Shown one piece after another: positions 9,135-18,209 of a stretch of DNA of 36,226 nt (within the stretch, counting starts at the first letter, position 1; every line of letters begins with the position of its first letter). Both the position numbers and the translations under genes were made by a program. The stretch comes from Microbacteriaceae bacterium (lineage in GTDB: Bacteria; Actinomycetota; Actinomycetes; Actinomycetales; Microbacteriaceae). Below the pieces are notes generated by a model. It was not told the origin of the DNA. It was given only the letters and a program-made list of their open reading frames with translations, and made no database searches. The stretch covers positions 1 through 36,226 of the forward strand of contig JAKVJE010000009.1 in assembly GCA_022487185.1 (NCBI GenBank), written 5' to 3'.

Positions 9135-9907
9135 GCGTCGGCCCCGAGACGAACCGGGAACCCCGCCTCGGCGAGGGCTCGTTTGACTTCGCCGATGGTG
9201 AGCTCCCCGCGGTGAAAGACCCCGGCGGCCAGTACCGCATCCGCTCCCGTGCGGGCGGCCTGGACGAAGTGCTCCACCGCGCCCGCTCCGCCGGAGGCGA
9301 TCATCGGGACTGAAACGGCCGCGCGCATCCGCTCCAGCAGCGGGAGATCGAAACCGTCTGTGGTGCCGTCGGCCGCGATCGAGTTGACCAGCATTTCACC
9401 GGCGCCAAGATCGACGGCCCGTCTGGCCCAGTCGATCGCATCCAGATCCGTGAGGTTGCGCCCCCCGTGCGTGGTGACCGCATACCCGGAGGCGGTCTCG
9501 GTCGACGGGGCGATGTCGAGTGAGAGCACCGTGACCTGGGCCCCGAACCGGTCGGCGATCTCGGTGAGGACCTCGGGCCGGGCGATGGCAGCCGAGTTGA
9601 TTCCGATCTTGTCCGCCCCGCTGGCCAGCAGCGCCGCGACATCGTCGGCGGTGCGTACTCCGCCTCCGACAGTCAGCGGGATTCCCACCTGCGTCGCGGT
9701 CTCCCGCGCCACGGTCCGCATGGTGTCGCGGTGTTCCACCGTCGCAGTGACGTCCAGGAAGGTCACCTCATCGGCGCCCTCTTCGCTGTAGCGCGCCGCG
9801 AGCTCGACCGGGTCGCCCGCATCCACCAGATTCTGGAAACGCACCCCCTTCACCACCCGGCCGTGGCTCACGTCCAGGCAGGGGATGACACGCAGCGCCA
9901 GTGACAT
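9131..9907 (-). CDS. hisF: Imidazole glycerol phosphate synthase, cyclase subunit
   Basis: This (beta/alpha)8-barrel uses ammonia delivered by HisH to convert PRFAR into imidazole glycerol phosphate and AICAR. The 258-residue protein has the two catalytic aspartates at D12 (RVIPCLDV) and D131 (VLSLDIAP). It also has both half-barrel phosphate-binding regions ([12 protein letters not shown] at 78-89 and [13 protein letters not shown] near 220). I use the ATG at 9907, which forms TGATG with the hisG stop. A TTG one codon upstream is less likely. hisH and hisA are not in the window, so the heterodimer partner must be encoded elsewhere. The gene overlaps hisI by 4 nt. Confidence 0.96.
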   Translation of the reverse strand: MSLALRVIPCLDVSHGRVVKGVRFQNLVDAGDPVELAARYSEEGADEVTFLDVTATVEHRDTMRTVARETATQVGIPLTVGGGVRTADDVAALLASGADKIGINSAAIARPEVLTEIADRFGAQVTVLSLDIAPSTETASGYAVTTHGGRNLTDLDAIDWARRAVDLGAGEMLVNSIAADGTTDGFDLPLLERMRAAVSVPMIASGGAGAVEHFVQAARTGADAVLAAGVFHRGELTIGEVKRALAEAGFPVRLGADA

Positions 9908-10764
9908 CAAATCCTCGCAGTGGTGATCGTTGAAACGAGAATTGCCCGCGCCCCGACCTCATACAGGTTGTCGATGATGTCGTTGATGTGATCCCGCGGG
10001 GCCATGGCCCGGACGGCGCACCAGCTGGCGTCGGCCAGAGGAGACACGGTCGGAGACTCCAGACCCGGGGTGAGGCGGGTCGCGGCCTCCAGGTGCTCCT
10101 GGGCCACGTCATAGTCGATCAGCACGTACTGGTGGGCCACCCGCACTCCGATGAGGCGACGGGACAGGGTGAGCGCCTGGTCCTCCAGCTCCCCGGTGGA
10201 GACGGTCTTCGGAGAGCCGATCAAGACCGCGGACGACTCCAAGATCACCGGCCCGAACATCTCCAGGCCCGCGTTGCGGAGCGTCGTTCCGGTCGAGACG
10301 ACGTCGGCGACCAGATCCGCCACACCGAGACGGACCGAGTTCTCAACCGCCCCGTCGAGGGTGACCAGGGTGGCGTCGACCCCCTCCCGTTTCAGGAAGT
10401 CCCCCACCAGGCCCGGGTAGCTCGTCCCGATGCGGAGCCCCCGGATGTCCTCCAGGGTGTGAAATTTTCCGGCCGGACCGGCGAAATGGAAGGTGGATCC
10501 GCCAAACTCCAGGTTCGCGACCTCGTCGGCGCTCGAATGGGAGTCGAGCAGCAGATCCCGACCGGTGATCCCCACATCGAGGGCCCCAGACCCCACATAC
10601 GTGGCGATGTCCCTGGGCCTGAGATAGAAGAAATCGACGTCGTTATGCCGATCCGAGACGTACAGATCCCGGCTGTCGCGGCGAACCGCGTAGCCGGCCT
10701 CATGCAGCATCTCCATGGCCGTATTGCTCAGGATGCCCTTGTTCGGTACCGCAACTCGCAGCAT
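9907..10764 (-). CDS. hisG: ATP phosphoribosyltransferase, long form
   Basis: This enzyme catalyses the first committed step of histidine synthesis, joining ATP and PRPP, and is the usual point of histidine feedback. At 285 residues it is the long form with its own C-terminal regulatory domain, so no HisZ partner is needed. It shows [12 protein letters not shown] (2-13), [13 protein letters not shown] (45-57), [10 protein letters not shown] (61-70) and the PRPP-binding loop [14 protein letters not shown] (150-163). The C-terminal ACT-like part ends with RAILVSTI. I chose the ATG at 10764 because GGAGG (10776-10780) lies 11 nt upstream. A GTG at 10776 overlaps that ribosome site and is unlikely. 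The gene follows hisE after 49 nt and joins hisF by TGATG. Confidence 0.96.
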   Translation of the reverse strand: MLRVAVPNKGILSNTAMEMLHEAGYAVRRDSRDLYVSDRHNDVDFFYLRPRDIATYVGSGALDVGITGRDLLLDSHSSADEVANLEFGGSTFHFAGPAGKFHTLEDIRGLRIGTSYPGLVGDFLKREGVDATLVTLDGAVENSVRLGVADLVADVVSTGTTLRNAGLEMFGPVILESSAVLIGSPKTVSTGELEDQALTLSRRLIGVRVAHQYVLIDYDVAQEHLEAATRLTPGLESPTVSPLADASWCAVRAMAPRDHINDIIDNLYEVGARAILVSTITTARI

Positions 10765-10813
10765 GTGCGACTGCACCTCCGGGAAGTGATGGATAGACCC
10801 GCAGACGGGATGG

Positions 10814-11077
10814 TTACAGAACTTCGTAGACCTGTTCCAGGGTGATGCCGCGTTTGATCAGCATCACCTGCAGGTGGTACATGAGCTGGCTGGCCTCTGC
10901 GGCCAGATTCTCGTCGGACTCATGCTCGGCCGCCAGCCAGACCTCTCCGGCCTCTTCGACGATCTTCTTGCCGATCGCATGGACGCCGCGATCGAGCTCT
11001 TCGACGGTTTTGGACCCCTCCTCGTGAGAGACGGCCTTGGCAGTGAGCTCGGCAAAAAGCTGATCGAAAGTTTTCAC
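10814..11077 (-). CDS. hisE: Phosphoribosyl-ATP pyrophosphohydrolase
   Basis: HisE removes pyrophosphate from phosphoribosyl-ATP in the second step of histidine synthesis. The 87-residue protein begins at a GTG at 11077 ([11 protein letters not shown]). A longer reading frame to 11269 exists but runs through rpe and lacks family similarity. The MazG-like helical metal-binding site is clear: [17 protein letters not shown] (37-53), followed by [20 protein letters not shown] (58-77). The start lies 19 nt after the rpe stop. There is no good ribosome site nearby, but a TANNNT box (TATCCT) ends 7 nt before the GTG, so the his genes may begin with a leaderless transcript. Confidence 0.94.
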   Translation of the reverse strand: MKTFDQLFAELTAKAVSHEEGSKTVEELDRGVHAIGKKIVEEAGEVWLAAEHESDENLAAEASQLMYHLQVMLIKRGITLEQVYEVL

Positions 11078-11084
11078 GGGTTCG

Positions 11085-11090
11085 AGGATA
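11085..11090 (-). promoter_or_regulatory. Possible -10 box for hisE and the his genes
   Basis: On the minus strand TATCCT is followed by seven nt and then the hisE GTG. That is the spacing expected if transcription starts at the start codon. Actinobacteria commonly use TANNNT boxes with a weak -35 region and leaderless mRNAs, and hisE lacks a clear ribosome site. This is weak evidence from a single short motif. Confidence 0.35.
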
Positions 11091-11096
11091 GTCCCC

Positions 11097-11750
11097 TTAT
11101 CGGATGGACGCCCGAAGCGCCGCGATCGCCGCAGCCGGATTCTCCGTGCCGTAGACACTCGACCCGGCCACCAGACTGCGCGCCCCCGCCTCGGCCGCCA
11201 GCGGAGCCGTTGTGACGGTGATACCCCCGTCCACCTGCAGCAGCAGGCCGGCCGGAGCCTCAGCCGCAAGTCCGCGGAGCTTGGGGAGGACGCCGGACAG
11301 GAAGGGCTGTCCCCCGAATCCGGGCTCCACCGTCATCACGAGGACCTGGTCGAAGGCATCCAGATGCGGGAGGAGCCCGGTGATCGGGGTCGTCGGACGC
11401 ACGGCAATCCCGGCCCTGGCACCGCGCGCCCGGAGCTCCGCGGCCAGGCGAAGCGGGGCTGTGGAGGCCTCCGCGTGGAAGGTGATGCGCTGACAGCCCA
11501 TCTCGGCGTACTCGAGGGCCCATCGATCCGGGTCCTCGATCATCAGGTGCACATCCAGCGGAACCGGGGACAGCTGCAAAATACGGCGGACGACCGGTGG
11601 GCCGAAGGTCAGGTTCGGCACAAAATGGTTGTCCATCACATCGACGTGGACGGTGTCGGCGGTGGCGATCGCCTCGAGTTCCCGGTCCAGCCTTCCAAAA
11701 TCAGCCGAGAGCAGGCTCGGGGAAATCTCGACTGCCGGTGTGTTCGTCAT
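11097..11750 (-). CDS. rpe: Ribulose-phosphate 3-epimerase
   Basis: The enzyme interconverts ribulose 5-phosphate and xylulose 5-phosphate in the pentose phosphate pathway, which also supplies ribose for PRPP used by the his and pyr genes nearby. The 217-residue TIM barrel has [10 protein letters not shown] (9-18), [17 protein letters not shown] (35-51; H35 and D37 are metal and catalytic residues), DVHLM (66-70), [10 protein letters not shown] (about 141-150) and LQVDGGI with the second catalytic aspartate. The ATG at 11750 has no ribosome site. TAGACT ends exactly six nt before it, so a leaderless transcript is likely. It is separated from rsmB by 45 nt that carry a hairpin, so rpe probably starts its own unit. 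hisE follows after 19 nt. Confidence 0.96.
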   Translation of the reverse strand: MTNTPAVEISPSLLSADFGRLDRELEAIATADTVHVDVMDNHFVPNLTFGPPVVRRILQLSPVPLDVHLMIEDPDRWALEYAEMGCQRITFHAEASTAPLRLAAELRARGARAGIAVRPTTPITGLLPHLDAFDQVLVMTVEPGFGGQPFLSGVLPKLRGLAAEAPAGLLLQVDGGITVTTAPLAAEAGARSLVAGSSVYGTENPAAAIAALRASIR

Positions 11751-11756
11751 ATCGAA

Positions 11757-11762
11757 AGTCTA
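11757..11762 (-). promoter_or_regulatory. -10 box for a leaderless rpe transcript
   Basis: TAGACT (four of six to TATAAT, and a TANNNT box) occupies -12 to -7 relative to the rpe ATG. That is exactly where a -10 element belongs when transcription begins at the A of ATG. The intervening TTCGAT contains no ribosome site. The -35 region (GAGGCA at 17 nt spacing) is weak. Confidence 0.5.
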
Positions 11763-11763
11763 A

Positions 11764-11790
11764 GCCCCGAGAACCGCCCTGCCTCGGGGC
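11764..11790 (-). terminator. Hairpin between rsmB and rpe, possible terminator
   Basis: The sequences GCCCCGAG (11764-11771) and CTCGGGGC (11783-11790) form a perfect 8-bp stem with an 11-nt loop, just after the rsmB stop (11796). On the transcribed strand it is followed by TTAGACTTTCG, which has some T residues but no true T-run. It could end or weaken transcription of the long pyrR-rsmB unit, or protect its 3' end. It also lies over the -35 region of the proposed rpe promoter. Confidence 0.4.
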
Positions 11791-11795
11791 ACTCC

Positions 11796-13121
11796 TCAAC
11801 GGCGGCGGAAGAGTGCCAGGAACATCCCATCGGTGCCGTGCACCTGTGGCCAGAGCTGTGCCCCCGCCGGGTTCTGGCCCAACGGCAGCTCGGGAGCGAC
11901 GCCACGGAGGGCCTCCCCCGCCGGGAGCAGCTCCAGCTCAGGATGCTCATCGAGAGCCATCCCGACCTGCTCAACCGTCTCGGCCGGATGCGGAGAGCAG
12001 GTGGTGTAGGCCAGGATCGCGCCCGGGCGGAGGGCCGCGGCCGCCGCGTTGAGCAGTCGGTGCTGCAGGCGAGCGAGCTCCCGGACCTCGCCGGGGCGCT
12101 TGCGCCAGCGGGCCTCCGGGCGCCGCCGCAGCGACCCCAACCCGGAGCATGGGGCATCGAGCAGGATCCGATCCGCCCGACCGGCGTGCGTTGCGAGGAA
12201 CTCGGCGCCATCCAGCTCCTCCACCGGGACGTCGAAGGCGGAAACCGCGCGCCGGACAAGCCCCGCGCGCCGGGCATTGGGCTCATTGGCGAGAACCGTG
12301 GCCCTGGAACCGGCAATTGCCGCCAGCAGCGCTGTCTTGCCGCCGGGACCCGCGCACACATCCAGCCACCGCTCCCCGGGGCGGATCGGGGCCGCCGCCG
12401 CAAGTGCCGCCGCCACAAGCTGGCTTCCCTCGTCCTGTGCCCGGATTCCCGGCCGGGTCAGCAACTCCCGGGCTTCGCCGTGCCCGGCAGACATCCCGTA
12501 TGGGGAGAACCTCAGCGCCCGCTCCGGGTCGCGTGTCGCGAGGCCGGGAAGGCACACCAGATGAACCGCCGGGGAGACGTTGTCCGCGTCCAGGAGCGCG
12601 TCCAGCTCCCCCTCGCGGCCATCGGCGCGGAGTGCGGCCGCAAAGGCCCGGACGATCCATCCCGGATGCGAGGTGCGGAGCGCCCGGAAGGCATCCTCGT
12701 CGAGGCCCTCCCGGAGGGCCCGGAGCCAGGCCTCCTCCGAGCGCTCGGATACCCGGCGCAGGGCCGCGTTGACCAGCCCGGAAGCCCGGGGCGCCATCCG
12801 TTTGATCGTGCGGACCGCCGTGTCGACCGCAGCATGGGGCGGGACGCGCAGATGCAGCAGCTCATGCGTGCCCATCCGCAGCACCGCACGGACCTCTGGG
12901 TCGAGCGTCGCCGGGTCCCGGCGGGCGGCGCGGGCCAGTATCGCGTCCAGCAGACGCTGCCAGCGGAGCGTGCCGTACACCAGCTCCGTGGTCAGATTCG
13001 CGTCCCGGCCGTCGAGTCCGGCCTTCGAAATCATGCGGGGCAGCAACAGATTGGCGTATGCATCGTCGCGCTCCACGCGCACCAGGGCGCGGCAGGCCAC
13101 CTCCCGGGGATCCTCCCTCAT
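11796..13121 (-). CDS. rsmB: 16S rRNA (cytosine-967-C5)-methyltransferase
   Basis: RsmB (Fmu/Sun) methylates C967 of 16S rRNA with S-adenosylmethionine. I start it at the ATG at 13121, which overlaps the fmt stop by 4 nt and gives 441 residues. A 31-residue upstream extension in the same frame is Arg/Ala/Gly-rich and lies inside fmt. Residues 1-130 form the NusB-like RNA-binding domain. The methyltransferase part has the SAM motif WLDVCAGPGGKT (252-263), motif IV DAPCSGLG (322-329) and motif VI AYTTCSPHPAETV (371-383). Cys375 is the expected nucleophile and Cys325 the release cysteine. It is the last gene of the pyrR-rsmB run, and metK in the same run makes its methyl donor. Confidence 0.95.
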   Translation of the reverse strand: MREDPREVACRALVRVERDDAYANLLLPRMISKAGLDGRDANLTTELVYGTLRWQRLLDAILARAARRDPATLDPEVRAVLRMGTHELLHLRVPPHAAVDTAVRTIKRMAPRASGLVNAALRRVSERSEEAWLRALREGLDEDAFRALRTSHPGWIVRAFAAALRADGREGELDALLDADNVSPAVHLVCLPGLATRDPERALRFSPYGMSAGHGEARELLTRPGIRAQDEGSQLVAAALAAAAPIRPGERWLDVCAGPGGKTALLAAIAGSRATVLANEPNARRAGLVRRAVSAFDVPVEELDGAEFLATHAGRADRILLDAPCSGLGSLRRRPEARWRKRPGEVRELARLQHRLLNAAAAALRPGAILAYTTCSPHPAETVEQVGMALDEHPELELLPAGEALRGVAPELPLGQNPAGAQLWPQVHGTDGMFLALFRRR

Positions 13122-14041
13122 GAGAGCACCGGGGCCCCGGACACGCCGTGCGCCCAGTCGCGTCCGCGCATTGTGCGCCGTCCGGACGGCTGCACCTCCA
13201 GGAGGCGCACCCATCCGTCACCGGCCCGGACCAGGGGCTCGGAACCGGTGAGCTGGAGAAGCCCGAGTTGCTCCCCGTCGCGGCCCGGCCCCGCGGGCTC
13301 GGCCCGCAGCAGGCGCAGATCCCTCCCCTGGAACTCGCACCAGGCGCCCGGCTCCGGACTCATCGCCTGGATGAGACGGGACACCTCCTCGGCCCCGCGG
13401 GTCCAGTCGATGCGGGCGTCGGAGCGCCGGAGTTTGGGTGCGTACTGTCCACGCCCCACCTGGGGCGTCCCCGGCAAGGTCGGATCCTCGGCGAGGGCGT
13501 CTGCCACGCGCACGAGGGCGGCGGCCCCCTCCCGGGCGAAGCGCTGCGTCAGGTCCCCAGCGGTCTCCGAGGCGCGGCGGGGCTGCGGTTCCTGCAACAG
13601 CACCGGACCCGCATCCAGCTCGGTCACGACCCGCATGATGCTGAAACCGACCGGGTCGTCGCCGGCGGCCACCGCGGCGGCGACCGGAGCGGCTCCCCTC
13701 CAGCGCGGCAGCAGCGAGAAATGAAGATTGATCCATCCGGCGGCGGGAAGCGCCAAGACCGGATCCGGGAGGATGCCGCCGAAGGCCACCACGACCCCCA
13801 GTTCCGGTGCCCACTCGCGCAGGCACTCCGTCGCCGCCGCATCCAGGTGGCGGGTACGCAGAACCGGCAGCCCGGCGTCCTCGGCGGCCTGTGCCACCGG
13901 AGACGGAGTGAGAACCCGGCGTCGTCCGACCGGCGCGTCGGGCGCCGTCACGACTCCACAGATCTCGTGGTGCCCCGATTCCATCAGGGCGACCAGAGAC
14001 GGCACCGCCGCCTGGGGTGTCCCGGCAAACACGATTCGCAT
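13118..14041 (-). CDS. fmt: Methionyl-tRNA formyltransferase
   Basis: Fmt formylates methionyl-initiator tRNA using 10-formyltetrahydrofolate. The true start is the ATG at 14041 (MRIVFAGTPQ), with AGGAG eight nt upstream. An upstream ATG in the same frame lies inside priA. The protein is 307 residues. It has the N-terminal Rossmann-like domain with catalytic N105, H107 and D143 in GWINLHFSLLPRWRGAAPV (102-120) and MRVVTELDAGP (136-146), and a C-terminal OB-like domain with QRFAREGAAAL and YAPKL segments. It starts 10 nt after priA and overlaps rsmB by 4 nt. No def gene is in the window. Confidence 0.96.
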   Translation of the reverse strand: MRIVFAGTPQAAVPSLVALMESGHHEICGVVTAPDAPVGRRRVLTPSPVAQAAEDAGLPVLRTRHLDAAATECLREWAPELGVVVAFGGILPDPVLALPAAGWINLHFSLLPRWRGAAPVAAAVAAGDDPVGFSIMRVVTELDAGPVLLQEPQPRRASETAGDLTQRFAREGAAALVRVADALAEDPTLPGTPQVGRGQYAPKLRRSDARIDWTRGAEEVSRLIQAMSPEPGAWCEFQGRDLRLLRAEPAGPGRDGEQLGLLQLTGSEPLVRAGDGWVRLLEVQPSGRRTMRGRDWAHGVSGAPVLS

Positions 14042-14051
14042 GCAGCGGCTC

Positions 14052-15770
14052 CTAGAGAGATTCCAGATCATCGGCGTGGACGCGCAGCCGATCGGCGGCA
14101 CGTCGCGAAGACCAGCGACGCAACACCCCCGACAGCGCGGCTGCGCAGGCCGGGCCGTCTGCATATGGTACCCGCAGAGATACCTGCTCTCCTCCGGCCT
14201 GGGAGAGAACCTGCTCCTGCTGCACCCCGGGGGGAAGCTGCGCCTCCCGGAGCGCCTCCGTCAGAGACCCCTCGGCCGCGCTGACCGTGAACCAGCGCAC
14301 CGCCGGGGGGAGCTGGAGCTCCCGCCGGTCCTGCAGCTCGGCGGCGGCAAACGGGCCTGGATCCCAGAGACGGAGGGCGTCCGAGAGCCGACCCGAGACC
14401 TGGGTGAGCACCACGGTGCAGCCGGGGGCCCCGAGGGCGGCCGCATTCATCCAGCCGCGCAGTGCCTGTTCGGCGGCATCCAATTTGGGGCGGGAGACCA
14501 CGGCCCCGGCATCGAGAAGGACCACCGCACGGTACCCTCCGCCCGCGGCCCGCGGCTCCGCCCCCGCGGTCGCCAGGACCAGGGCCGGCTCGGCGGGCAC
14601 CTGCGTCAGGATCTGCTCGGAGCTGGCAGTCATTACCGGGATTCCGGGGAAGGCCCGTCCGAGCTCCTGCGCAGTGCGGGTGAGCCCCGCTCCCGTCTGT
14701 TCCGTCTCCGTCGCGCGGGCTACCTGGACGAGGACCGGGCCGCCCCGGAGCCCCTCATGGAGCTGCTGGAAGACCAACGGGGGCAGCCGCCAGGACGGGC
14801 CCTCCTCCGGGATGAGCGACGTCGGGATGACCCGGGGGCGGGTCGCCGGGGCGGGAGCGGGAGCCACCCATCCGACCTCGATCAGCCGTTCGAGTGCGGT
14901 GGAGCGGCTCTGAGCGCAGAACACCAGCTCGCATCCGGAGAGCTGCTGACGCAGGAGGGCCACATCTCGCGCGTGGGCATAGGGCGCGTGCGGCTCAGCG
15001 TACGAGGGGTCCCCGTCATCGACCAGAACGATGGTGCTCAACCTGGGTGCGGGGGCAAACAGCACGCTGCGGCGACCGACCAGCACCGCCGGGGCCCCCG
15101 TCAGAGAGGACAGGAAGGTACGGTACCGATCCGCGTCGTCCTGCCGGGAATCGACGTTGCAGACCACCAGGTCGGGACGCAGAATCCGCAGTGCGGCACA
15201 CACCTGCGCCTGATCGCGAAAGTCGGGGACGACCAGGATGGCCTGCCCCCCGCGGTCGGCGGCGGCCAGAGCCGGCTGGATCGCATCGGTGACCCACCCC
15301 GCCAGCACCACGTCGTCCGGGAGATCTGTGCAGCCGGTTCGCGGACGCAGCTCCCACCGGGGGGCACCGGAGGGGGGCGCCGGAGCCGAGGGGATCGACT
15401 CCTGTTCCGGATGGGCCGAAAGCCAATCCCGCTCGGCTCGTGCGTGGCGACGGGGGATGGCCAGGCGCAGCACATCCGCCCTGGTGCCGGCCTGACGGTC
15501 CGCGACCGCGCCGACCAACCGCCACACCTCCGGATCCAGGACCCGGACGGGCGAGACCACCGTCTTGAGCCGCTGGAGCCGGCCCGGGTAGGACGCGGTT
15601 TCGGAGACTCCGGTGACGATCGCATCCATGGCCCGCCGACGGGCGCCGAAGGGCACCCTCACTCGCACTCCGAACTGCGCGTCCTCGGCCAGTTCCTCCG
15701 GAATCCGGTACTCGAAGGGGTGATCGAGATGCGGCAGAGGAGTGTTGAGACAGATCTGGGCGACAGGCAT
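14052..15770 (-). CDS. priA: Primosomal protein N' (PriA), degenerate form without zinc domain
   Basis: PriA restarts stalled replication forks by binding branched DNA. This 572-residue protein is clearly of the actinobacterial type. It has an N-terminal DNA-binding domain (LPHLDHPFEYRIPEE; FGVRVRVPFGARRR, 33-46), a helicase-like core with AILVVPDFRDQAQ (177-189) in place of a Walker A motif, VLVDDGDPSYAEPHAPYAHARDV (248-270) in place of DEAH, then QELGRAFPG (368-376), ALVLATAGAEP (396-406) and a C-terminal domain. ATP hydrolysis is therefore unlikely. Between GPVLVQVARA (344-353) and TRTAQELGRAFPG the segment that normally holds two sets of zinc-binding cysteines is missing. The whole protein has only seven scattered cysteines and no CxxC. 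It lies 11 nt after metK and 10 nt before fmt. The ribosome site (GGGG) is weak. Confidence 0.9.
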   Translation of the reverse strand: MPVAQICLNTPLPHLDHPFEYRIPEELAEDAQFGVRVRVPFGARRRAMDAIVTGVSETASYPGRLQRLKTVVSPVRVLDPEVWRLVGAVADRQAGTRADVLRLAIPRRHARAERDWLSAHPEQESIPSAPAPPSGAPRWELRPRTGCTDLPDDVVLAGWVTDAIQPALAAADRGGQAILVVPDFRDQAQVCAALRILRPDLVVCNVDSRQDDADRYRTFLSSLTGAPAVLVGRRSVLFAPAPRLSTIVLVDDGDPSYAEPHAPYAHARDVALLRQQLSGCELVFCAQSRSTALERLIEVGWVAPAPAPATRPRVIPTSLIPEEGPSWRLPPLVFQQLHEGLRGGPVLVQVARATETEQTGAGLTRTAQELGRAFPGIPVMTASSEQILTQVPAEPALVLATAGAEPRAAGGGYRAVVLLDAGAVVSRPKLDAAEQALRGWMNAAALGAPGCTVVLTQVSGRLSDALRLWDPGPFAAAELQDRRELQLPPAVRWFTVSAAEGSLTEALREAQLPPGVQQEQVLSQAGGEQVSLRVPYADGPACAAALSGVLRRWSSRRAADRLRVHADDLESL

Positions 15771-15781
15771 ACCCCAGTCTC

Positions 15782-16975
15782 TCAGAGACCGGCGATCTCC
15801 CGCAGACGCTCCACGCGGTCGAGGCGTTCCCAGGTGAATCCGGGCTCCTCCCGGCCGAAATGCCCGAACGCCGCAGTGGGGAGATAGCGCGGATGCTTGA
15901 GCTCCAGATCCCGGATGATGGCCAGGGGCCGGAGATCGAAGGTCCGCTTCAGGATCTCGGCGATCTGCTCATCCGGCAGCACCCCCGTCCCGAACGTATC
16001 AACGTACAGACCGACCGGATGCGCGGCGCCGATCGCATAGGCCGCCTGGACCTCCATCCGGGCCGCGAGCCCCGCGGCCACCGCATTCTTGGCGACCCAT
16101 CGCAGGGCGTACGCACCTGAGCGATCCACCTTCGACGGGTCCTTTCCGCTGAAGGCACCACCCCCGTGGTGTGCGGCGCCGCCGTAGGTGTCAACGATGA
16201 TCTTCCGGCCGGTGAGCCCCGCATCCGCCCGCGGCCCGCCCAACACGAACCGGCCCGAGGAATTGATCAGAACCCGGGCCCGATCCCAGGGCAGCCCGAA
16301 TCGGTCGAGAACCGGTGAGATCACCTGGGCGGCGAGGTCCGACTCGAGCTGGGAGTTCGAGATATCCGGGTGATGTTGGGCAGACAGCACCACTGTTTCG
16401 ACCGATACCGGGACGTTGTCCTCGTAGCGCAGTGTGACCTGCGACTTCCCATCCGGGCGCAGATACGGCAGCGTCCCCTCACGGCGCACCGTCGACAGCC
16501 GGCGGGCCAGCGCGTGGGCCAGCGTAATCGGGGCCGGCATCAGCTGCGGGGTCTCGTCCGAGGCATAGCCGAACATGATGCCCTGGTCTCCGGCACCTCG
16601 GGCATCCAGCGGGTCGGTACTGCCGTGGCGGGTCTCATAGGAGTTCTCGACCCCGTCGTCGATCTCCGGGGACTGCTGCCCGATTGAGATCGAGACCCCG
16701 CAGGAGGCCCCATCGAAGCCGATGTCGCTCGAGGTATAGCCGATGCCCGTGATAATGCGGCGCACCACATCTGGGATCTCCACGTAGGTGGTGGTCTTGA
16801 CTTCGCCCACCACCTGCACGAGTCCGTTGGTCGCCACCGTCTCGACGGCGGCATGCGCCTCGGGATCTCCCCGGAGCAGCTCGTCCAGGATGGCGTCGGA
16901 GACCTGGTCGCACAGCTTATCCGGGTGCCCCTCCGTGACCGATTCGCTCGAGATCAGACGTGTTTGTGCGCTCAT
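15782..16975 (-). CDS. metK: S-adenosylmethionine synthetase
   Basis: MetK makes S-adenosylmethionine from methionine and ATP, in a homotetramer needing Mg and K ions. The 397 residues match the family length. The N-terminal [18 protein letters not shown] (10-27) carries the catalytic His17. The two family signatures are [12 protein letters not shown] (127-138) and the phosphate-binding [16 protein letters not shown] (271-286). ATG at 16975 has AAGGAG eight nt upstream and overlaps the coaBC stop by 4 nt. No SAM riboswitch is possible because there is no leader here. Expression must follow the long pyr-to-rsmB transcript unless an internal promoter exists. Confidence 0.98.
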   Translation of the reverse strand: MSAQTRLISSESVTEGHPDKLCDQVSDAILDELLRGDPEAHAAVETVATNGLVQVVGEVKTTTYVEIPDVVRRIITGIGYTSSDIGFDGASCGVSISIGQQSPEIDDGVENSYETRHGSTDPLDARGAGDQGIMFGYASDETPQLMPAPITLAHALARRLSTVRREGTLPYLRPDGKSQVTLRYEDNVPVSVETVVLSAQHHPDISNSQLESDLAAQVISPVLDRFGLPWDRARVLINSSGRFVLGGPRADAGLTGRKIIVDTYGGAAHHGGGAFSGKDPSKVDRSGAYALRWVAKNAVAAGLAARMEVQAAYAIGAAHPVGLYVDTFGTGVLPDEQIAEILKRTFDLRPLAIIRDLELKHPRYLPTAAFGHFGREEPGFTWERLDRVERLREIAGL

Positions 16976-18195
16976 GAGAGCGGCTCCTTTTGTGTGGATG
17001 TCGATTGCCGTTCCAGCAGTGCGGTCACCGCATCCAGCAGCCCGTCTGCCACCTCACGTTTGTGCCCATGGAGCTCGAGCGGGGGGGCGTCGGCGGCGAG
17101 CAGCAGCGCATGGTTCTCGTCGGTGCCGAACACGCCGTCAGTGACGTCGTTGGCGACCAGCAGATCGCACCCCTTTGCACGGCGCTTGCCAGTTCCAAGG
17201 CGTTCGAGTGCGGCGCCGCTGGCAGTCTCCGCCGCAAATCCGACGACCACCGGTGGCCGTTCCGCAGAGGCGGTGAGCCCGGCCAGGATATCCGGCGTCA
17301 CCGTCAGCTCCAGGGAGGTCGTCTCACCGAGATCATGCTTCTTCAGTTTGTGGGCACCCGGTCGGGTCGGGCGGTAATCGCACACCGCCGCCACCATCAC
17401 GAGGGCGTCGGCACCGACGCAGGCCTCATGGACACTGCGCTGCAGGCGCTCGGCACTCAGCGCCTGGACGAGGTGCACCCCGGCGGGCAGCGGGGCGTCC
17501 ACATGGGCGGCGATGAGTGTCACCTCGGCCCCCCGATCTCGGGCCGCTTCCGCCACCGCGATCCCCTGCCGCCCGGATGATCGGTTGCCGATGAACCGCA
17601 CTGGGTCGATGTCCTCATGCGTTCCCCCGGCGGTGACAACGATGCGGCGGCCGCGGAGATCCTGCGGGCGTCCCGTTGCAAGAGCCCGCTCCACGATGGA
17701 CTCCGGATCGAACATCCGCCCCATCCCGGAATCGGCGCCGGTCAAGGCACCGGAGACCGGTCCGAGGAATTCCCAGCCCCGATCCCGGAGGGTCTGAATG
17801 TTCGCGGCGGTGGCCGGGTTCTCCCACATCGCGGTATGCATTGCGGGGGCGGCGAGTACCGGGGCGCGAGAGGCAAGGAGGGACGCGGTGAGGAGGTCAT
17901 CGGCCCGTCCCGCCGCGGATCGGGACAGCAGGTCTGCCGTGGCCGGGGCGATCAGAATCAGATCGGCCCACTGCCCGAGCTCGACATGAAGGACCTCGTC
18001 GACCCGGGCGAAGACATCCGTCTCAACCGGGGCGTGCGAGAGCGCTTCCCACGTGGGGGCACCCACGAAACGGAGCGCGGCAGGGGTAGGAGCCACCCGT
18101 ACTCGGGCCCCGGACCGCGTCAATCCGCGGACAATCTCACACGTCTTGTAGGCGGCGATACCGCCACCCACACCGACCAGAATATTTCGGGACAC
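16972..18195 (-). CDS. coaBC: Bifunctional phosphopantothenoylcysteine synthetase/decarboxylase
   Basis: CoaBC joins cysteine to 4'-phosphopantothenate (CoaB, CTP-dependent) and decarboxylates the product (CoaC, FMN-dependent) in coenzyme A synthesis. In the N-terminal CoaC flavoprotein domain (1-180) I see [15 protein letters not shown] (11-25), the catalytic His70 in [10 protein letters not shown], and [13 protein letters not shown] (117-129). The substrate-clamp region is [15 protein letters not shown] (148-162), which, as in other actinobacteria, lacks the E. coli active-site cysteine. The CoaB domain shows [39 protein letters not shown] and DLLVANDVT. The start is a GTG at 18195 without a clear ribosome site, 14 nt after rpoZ. 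The stop overlaps metK by 4 nt. Confidence 0.97.
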   Translation of the reverse strand: MSRNILVGVGGGIAAYKTCEIVRGLTRSGARVRVAPTPAALRFVGAPTWEALSHAPVETDVFARVDEVLHVELGQWADLILIAPATADLLSRSAAGRADDLLTASLLASRAPVLAAPAMHTAMWENPATAANIQTLRDRGWEFLGPVSGALTGADSGMGRMFDPESIVERALATGRPQDLRGRRIVVTAGGTHEDIDPVRFIGNRSSGRQGIAVAEAARDRGAEVTLIAAHVDAPLPAGVHLVQALSAERLQRSVHEACVGADALVMVAAVCDYRPTRPGAHKLKKHDLGETTSLELTVTPDILAGLTASAERPPVVVGFAAETASGAALERLGTGKRRAKGCDLLVANDVTDGVFGTDENHALLLAADAPPLELHGHKREVADGLLDAVTALLERQSTSTQKEPLS

Positions 18196-18209
18196 GATCC
18201 CGGACGCGA

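Noticed and set aside
11364-13724. A 786-codon plus-strand frame opposite rpe, rsmB and fmt
   Set aside because: The translation is Arg/Pro/Gly-rich without domains, and the opposite strand encodes well-conserved proteins over the whole length.
15771-15781. Possible regulatory RNA for metK or the genes after it
   Set aside because: Gaps around metK are 11 nt or overlaps, so no SAM riboswitch or other leader RNA can fit.
13728-15887. A 719-codon plus-strand frame opposite fmt and priA
   Set aside because: Same reasons. I checked it because priA is degenerate, but priA matches family segments from end to end while this frame matches nothing.
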